Below the pieces are notes generated by a model that did no database searches, was not told where the DNA came from, and was given only the letters and a program-made list of their open reading frames with translations. A stretch of 38,164 nt of DNA from Iodobacter sp. (GTDB lineage: Bacteria > Pseudomonadota > Gammaproteobacteria > Burkholderiales > Chitinibacteraceae). Position numbers and translations under genes: made by a program. Positions 34,023-38,164 of the stretch are shown here, one piece after another. The first letter of the stretch is position 1. Every line of letters starts with the position of its first letter. The DNA lies in assembly GCF_025352645.1 (NCBI RefSeq), contig NZ_JANXSO010000140.1, positions 1 through 38,164 on the forward strand, written 5' to 3'.

Positions 34023-36335
34023 TTAGGTTTTGTTGTGGAATGTACGGCTAATCACGTCCATTTGTTGTTCGCGAGTGAGCTTCACAAAGTTCACGGCATA
34101 ACCAGAAACGCGCACGGTGAGTTGTGGGTAGTTTTCTGGACGTTCCATCGCATCAAGCAGGGTGTCGCGGTTTAGCACATTCATATTCAGATGGAAGAGT
34201 TGATCCATTGTTTGATCAACAGCATCTTTATCTAAACATGTTGAGCATTCTTCGCCGTGCGGCCCAAACAGGCCATCAATCGAAGCGGCTAAGGTTTTAA
34301 CGCGATCTGCATCGTTGTGGCCTAGCGCATCTGGCGTCATCGAAGCTGTCCATGACACGCCATCTAAAGCTGATTCGTATGGGATTTTAGATACCGAGAA
34401 ACCGGCGGCGATAAAGCCATTGGTATCACGGCCATTCATTGGGTTAGCACCAGGTGAAAACGGTGTGCCTGCACGACGACCGTCAGGTGTGTTACCTGTT
34501 TTTTTGCCGTAAACCACGTTGGATGTAATGGTCAGTACCGATTGAGTAGGCATTGAATCACGATAGAACACAGGCTGAGCCTTGATCTTATTCATGAAGG
34601 TGGTGGTGAGCCACACGGCAATATCATCGACGCGATCATCATTATTGCCGTAAGCAGGGTAATCGCCTTCGATTTTGTAATCGACTGCAATGCCTTTTTC
34701 GTTACGGATAACGCTAACTTTGGCGTGTTTGATGGCTGAAAGTGAATCAGCGGCAACCGCCAGGCCCGCAATACCGCAAGCCATGGTGCGCAGGATATCG
34801 CGATCATGCAGGGCCATTTCGATGCGTTCGTACGAATATTTATCGTGCATATAATGGATGGAGTTCAGCGCAGTGACGTATGTTTTTGCTAACCAATCCA
34901 GCATTACATCGTACTTAGCCAATACTTCGTCGTAATCAAGCACATCGGCTTTGAGTGGCTCAAAACCATGGGCGACTACTTTGCCGGTTTTTTCATCCAC
35001 ACCGCCATTAATCGCATACAGCATGGCTTTGGCAAGGTTGACCCGTGCGCCAAAGAATTGCATTTGCTTACCCACTGCCATGGCTGAAACACAACATGCG
35101 ATGGCGTAATCGTCACCCCATTTTGGCTTCATCAAGTCATCGTTTTCGTACTGGATAGCTGAGGTATCAATCGAAACTTTCGCGCAAAATTCTTTAAAGC
35201 CTTGCGGGAAAGAAGTTGACCACAATACAGTCAGATTAGGCTCTGGCGCTGGGCCAAGGTTATACAGTGTATGCAGCACACGGAAGCTGGATTTAGTCAC
35301 CAGCGTACGGCCATCAAGGCCCGTACCACCAATAGACTCAGTCACCCATGTTGGGTCGCCAGAGAATAAATCATCGTATTCTGGGGTGCGCAGGAAGCGG
35401 ATAATACGCAGCTTCATGACCATATGGTCAATCATTTCCTGAGCTTCTGATTCGGTAATACGGCCCTCAGCTAGATCACGTTCGATATATACATCAAGGA
35501 AGGTTGAAGTACGGCCGATCGACATCGCTGCGCCATTTTGCTCTTTTGTTGCAGCAAGGTAGCCGAAGTACAGCCATTGGATGGCTTCTTGAGCGGTAGT
35601 GGCTGGCTTAGAAATATCAAAGCCGTAAGATTTAGCCATTTGTTTGAGTTCGCCCAGCGCTTTAATTTGCTCGGACAATTCTTCACGCAGACGGATCACT
35701 GATTCAGTAAACGGCACATCATTGAGTTCAGTTTTTTCGCGTTTTTTGTCAACGATCAGGAAATCAACGCCGTACAGTGCTACGCGGCGATAGTCACCAA
35801 TGATACGGCCACGGCCATATGAATCTGGCAGGCCGGTAATCACGCCCGAGCTACGGCAAGCCATGATTTCTGGAGTGTAAGCATCAAACACACCCATATT
35901 GTGATCTTTACGGTACTTGCTAAAGATATCTACAATTTGTGGGTTCATTTCAAAGTGATAGGCTTCAAGGCCGTTTTGCACCATGCGTAAACCGCCGTTC
36001 GGCATAATGGCACGACGCAGTGGTTTATCAGTTTGTACGCCGACGATGGTTTCTAAATCTTTATTAATATAGCCAGGGCCGTGCGCAGTAATCGATGCGC
36101 CAACGTGAGTGGACACTTCTAATACACCACGTTTACGCTCTTCTTTAAGTTGAACAGATAACTCTGTCCAGAGCTGAGTTGTGCGCTCGGTAGGGCCAGC
36201 TAAGAAACTATCATCAGCTAAATAGGGGGTGTAATTCAGTTGAATAAAACCACGGGTGTCGACTTTATCTTGCCACTCACCCGTTTTAAACCCACGCCAT
36301 GCGTCAAGTTTTAGATGGTTTTCTGGTGCGTTCAT
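34023..36335 (-). CDS. pflB: Formate C-acetyltransferase (pyruvate formate-lyase)
   Basis: It cleaves pyruvate with CoA to acetyl-CoA and formate in anaerobic metabolism. I start it at ATG 36335 ([20 protein letters not shown]) with AGGAG nine bases upstream; 770 residues against 760 in E. coli. The active-site pair C414-C415 is in [20 protein letters not shown] and the radical glycine is G745 in [43 protein letters not shown] and SILG-like loops are conserved. Transcription probably starts at the FNR-controlled promoter about 90 bases upstream. The formate channel gene focA, often directly upstream, is not present here. Confidence 0.97.
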   Translation of the reverse strand: MNAPENHLKLDAWRGFKTGEWQDKVDTRGFIQLNYTPYLADDSFLAGPTERTTQLWTELSVQLKEERKRGVLEVSTHVGASITAHGPGYINKDLETIVGVQTDKPLRRAIMPNGGLRMVQNGLEAYHFEMNPQIVDIFSKYRKDHNMGVFDAYTPEIMACRSSGVITGLPDSYGRGRIIGDYRRVALYGVDFLIVDKKREKTELNDVPFTESVIRLREELSEQIKALGELKQMAKSYGFDISKPATTAQEAIQWLYFGYLAATKEQNGAAMSIGRTSTFLDVYIERDLAEGRITESEAQEMIDHMVMKLRIIRFLRTPEYDDLFSGDPTWVTESIGGTGLDGRTLVTKSSFRVLHTLYNLGPAPEPNLTVLWSTSFPQGFKEFCAKVSIDTSAIQYENDDLMKPKWGDDYAIACCVSAMAVGKQMQFFGARVNLAKAMLYAINGGVDEKTGKVVAHGFEPLKADVLDYDEVLAKYDVMLDWLAKTYVTALNSIHYMHDKYSYERIEMALHDRDILRTMACGIAGLAVAADSLSAIKHAKVSVIRNEKGIAVDYKIEGDYPAYGNNDDRVDDIAVWLTTTFMNKIKAQPVFYRDSMPTQSVLTITSNVVYGKKTGNTPDGRRAGTPFSPGANPMNGRDTNGFIAAGFSVSKIPYESALDGVSWTASMTPDALGHNDADRVKTLAASIDGLFGPHGEECSTCLDKDAVDQTMDQLFHLNMNVLNRDTLLDAMERPENYPQLTVRVSGYAVNFVKLTREQQMDVISRTFHNKT

Positions 36336-36431
36336 AGCTGATGCTCCTATAGGCCTCAGGGCCCTGTTGCCGTGCACTTTTTTGTGCACTTAATAGATAG
36401 GCAGATGTTGTTCTGCTTAGTTCATGTAACC

Positions 36432-36473
36432 ATCGTAGTCTGATACGTTCGGCAAAAACTTAATGTAAATCAA
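36432..36473 (-). promoter_or_regulatory. FNR-type site and promoter of pflB
   Basis: TTGAT-TTAC-ATTAA on the minus strand (36473-36460) matches the FNR consensus TTGAT-N4-ATCAA at 9 of 10 bases. If it acts as a class II site (centred at -41.5), transcription would start near 36425, and a -10-like TACGAT sits at 36437-36432 as expected. This predicts anaerobic induction of pflB and the mini glycyl-radical gene. Confidence 0.78.
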
Positions 36474-36538
36474 GTTCTTGTTTTTGTAGCTTGTATAAAG
36501 TGGACTACTTTTGTTGGTAAAAAAAGGAGCATACATCG

Positions 36539-36571
36539 CAAAAAAAAACAGCGCCTTATTGCGGCGCTGTT
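36539..36571 (-). terminator. Rho-independent terminator of prfC
   Basis: AACAGCGCC (36547-36555) pairs with GGCGCTGTT (36563-36571) around a 7-base loop. The A-run on the left becomes a T-run on the minus strand. It lies 12 bases after the prfC stop. Confidence 0.93.
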
Positions 36572-36582
36572 GGGTTGAATAT

Positions 36583-38164
36583 TTACAAGGTAACGGAGTG
36601 TTCTCTCGTTGCGTGAAACACAATTTTAGGCCACCGCTCCTGAGTGAGCTGTAAATTCACTCGGCTAGTGGCTAAATAAGCAAGGCTGTTTGCCGCATCT
36701 CGGCCTAAGTTATTAACCAACTGCCCTTCAAAATCGTCGAGCATTTTGTCATCATCACAACTGACCCAGCGGGCGGTAAAGATGGTGGTTGATTCAAACA
36801 CCGCTTCTACGCCGTATTCATTGGCAAGGCGTGAGGCAACTACTTCAAATTGCAGTACACCCACTGCGCCTAGAATCAGATCCGAGCCATTTAGTGGCTT
36901 AAATACCTGCACCGCACCTTCTTCACCTAGCTGCTGCAAGCCTTTATGCAACTGTTTTACTTTTAGTGGATTCTTAATGCGCACGATGCGGAACATTTCT
37001 GGCGCAAAGTAAGGAATCCCCGTAAAAGCCAGCAGCTCACCTTCAGAGAAGGAATCGCCAATCTGGATATTGCCGTGGTTAGGCAGGCCGATAATATCGC
37101 CAGCGTAGGCTTCTTCTACCTGCTCACGGCCTTGTGCCATAAAAGTCACTACTGAATTAGCGGCAATTTCACGATTTAAGCGCAAATGTTTGAATTTCAT
37201 ACCACGGGTAAATTCACCCGAGCAAACGCGCAGAAAAGCAATCCGGTCACGGTGTTTTGGATCCATATTGGCTTGAATCTTAAACACAAAGGCCGAGAAT
37301 TTTTCTTCAGTCGGGCTGATCTCGCGCACCGTGGCGTCCGATGTGCCTGGGGCAGGAGCCCAATCCACCAGCGCGTTTAAGATTTCGCGAATACCAAAGT
37401 TATTAATCGCCGAGCCAAAGAAAACTGGGGTTAAATCGCCCGCGAGGAATTCTTCTAGTACGAATGGATGCGAAGCACCGCGAACCAGCTCTAGCTCCAT
37501 ACGGGTGTTGCCAATTTCCAGCGGGAAGAGGGCATCAAGGCGCGGGTTATCTAGCCCTTCGATCACTTCTACTTCATCCAGCGGGCCTTTACCTGGCGTA
37601 AACAGCAGCACGGTATCGGTGAGAATGCTGTAAACCCCACGGAAAGTCTTACCCATACCAATTGGCCAGGTGATGGGCGCGCAGCGGATCTTCAGCACGC
37701 TTTCAACTTCGTCTAATAGCTCGAGCGAATCACGCACTTCGCGATCGTACTTATTCATCAGCGTAATAATCGGGGTATTACGCAGGCGGCAGACGTTGAG
37801 CAGTTTGATAGTCTGCTCTTCCACGCCCTTAGCCGCGTCAATCACCATTAAGGCGCTGTCTACGGCGGTGAGCACGCGATACGTGTCTTCAGAGAAGTCT
37901 TGGTGGCCTGGGGTATCCAGCAGATTAACCACGTGATCGCGGTAATCAAACTGCATCACGCTGGATGCTACCGAAATGCCACGTTGCTTTTCGATATCCA
38001 TCCAGTCGGACGTGGCGAACTTACCGCCTTTTTTACCTTTAACCGTACCGGCGTTTTGAATTGCTCCCGAGAAATAAAGCAGCTTTTCGGTGAGCGTCGT
38101 TTTACCCGCATCAGGGTGGGAGATAATGGCGAAGGTGCGGCGACGGCCTACTTCGCGTGCTAAA
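36583..38164 (-). CDS. prfC: Peptide chain release factor 3 (N-terminus outside window)
   Basis: A translational GTPase that recycles RF1/RF2 from the ribosome after termination. The reading frame is open to the right edge; about 526 codons are visible and only the first ~10 residues are missing by comparison with E. coli RF3. The first visible part reads [20 protein letters not shown] with G1 motif SHPDAGKTT. Then come MEKQRGIS-like switch I ([16 protein letters not shown]), G3 [12 protein letters not shown] and G4 TLMNKYDRE. The C-terminal RF3 domain shows [19 protein letters not shown] and [20 protein letters not shown]. It ends with [10 protein letters not shown] and a strong terminator. 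Confidence 0.96.
   Translation of the reverse strand, partial: LAREVGRRRTFAIISHPDAGKTTLTEKLLYFSGAIQNAGTVKGKKGGKFATSDWMDIEKQRGISVASSVMQFDYRDHVVNLLDTPGHQDFSEDTYRVLTAVDSALMVIDAAKGVEEQTIKLLNVCRLRNTPIITLMNKYDREVRDSLELLDEVESVLKIRCAPITWPIGMGKTFRGVYSILTDTVLLFTPGKGPLDEVEVIEGLDNPRLDALFPLEIGNTRMELELVRGASHPFVLEEFLAGDLTPVFFGSAINNFGIREILNALVDWAPAPGTSDATVREISPTEEKFSAFVFKIQANMDPKHRDRIAFLRVCSGEFTRGMKFKHLRLNREIAANSVVTFMAQGREQVEEAYAGDIIGLPNHGNIQIGDSFSEGELLAFTGIPYFAPEMFRIVRIKNPLKVKQLHKGLQQLGEEGAVQVFKPLNGSDLILGAVGVLQFEVVASRLANEYGVEAVFESTTIFTARWVSCDDDKMLDDFEGQLVNNLGRDAANSLAYLATSRVNLQLTQERWPKIVFHATREHSVTL

Noticed and set aside
36417-36623. 68-codon minus-strand open frame between prfC and pflB
   Set aside because: It runs through the prfC terminator and the pflB promoter/FNR site; it is not a gene.
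1-38164. CRISPR arrays, tRNA or rRNA genes
   Set aside because: Looked for regularly spaced direct repeats and cloverleaf signatures such as GGTTCGAATCC on both strands by eye; none found.

Overview
The window looks like chromosome from a betaproteobacterium of the order Neisseriales, probably close to Iodobacter, Deefgea or Chitinibacter. That placement rests on the gene types and protein character (surE-pcm-nlpD-rpoS block, dapC-dapD, long-form QueF, LolC/LolD pair, pfl genes) and is an inference, since no search could be run. The organism appears to be a motile or chemotactic, facultatively anaerobic Gram-negative cell.

Layout. 1-3.6 kb: the 5' part of a type VI secretion vgrG, then a P4-type integrase gene broken by a one-base frameshift. 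3.6-8.1 kb: a small secreted Lys-rich protein, periplasmic Cu/Zn superoxide dismutase, trpE, a GNAT acetyltransferase, a PilZ protein and a palindromic repeat. 8.3-14.6 kb: an ABC ATPase, an FtsX-like permease, a LolA-like periplasmic protein and an outer-membrane beta-barrel protein, followed directly by a LytS/LytTR two-component pair. I read this as one candidate envelope export system with its own regulator. 14.8-17.4 kb: a chemoreceptor and a DMT-family transporter. 17.4-20.8 kb: surE-pcm-nlpD-rpoS, tightly packed, closed by a clear terminator.

20.8-22.6 kb: a decaying two-gene operon. A DUF6058-GNAT fusion is interrupted by an in-frame TAA, and a DUF3224 gene carries a one-base frameshift. 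A MITE-like element sits just upstream. 22.7-27.4 kb, all on the minus strand: dapD, dapC, msrA, queF and a lexA-like gene. The lexA promoter carries two GAAC-N4-GTTC boxes placed over the promoter elements. 27.5-32.4 kb: dusC, an MscS-type channel, a solute-binding protein, a second copy of the MITE-like element, and lolD-lolC. 32.8-36.5 kb: the anaerobic pyruvate formate-lyase cluster (pflB, a 61-residue duplicate of the PflB glycyl-radical tail, pflA) behind an FNR-type site. 36.6 kb to the end: prfC without its first codons.

Most notable: the stand-alone mini glycyl-radical protein next to pflB; the ABC/LolA-like/beta-barrel/LytTR module; the two-member MITE family with 4-bp flanking duplications; the lexA operator layout; and three separate gene-breaking lesions. 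No tRNA, rRNA or CRISPR array was recognised.
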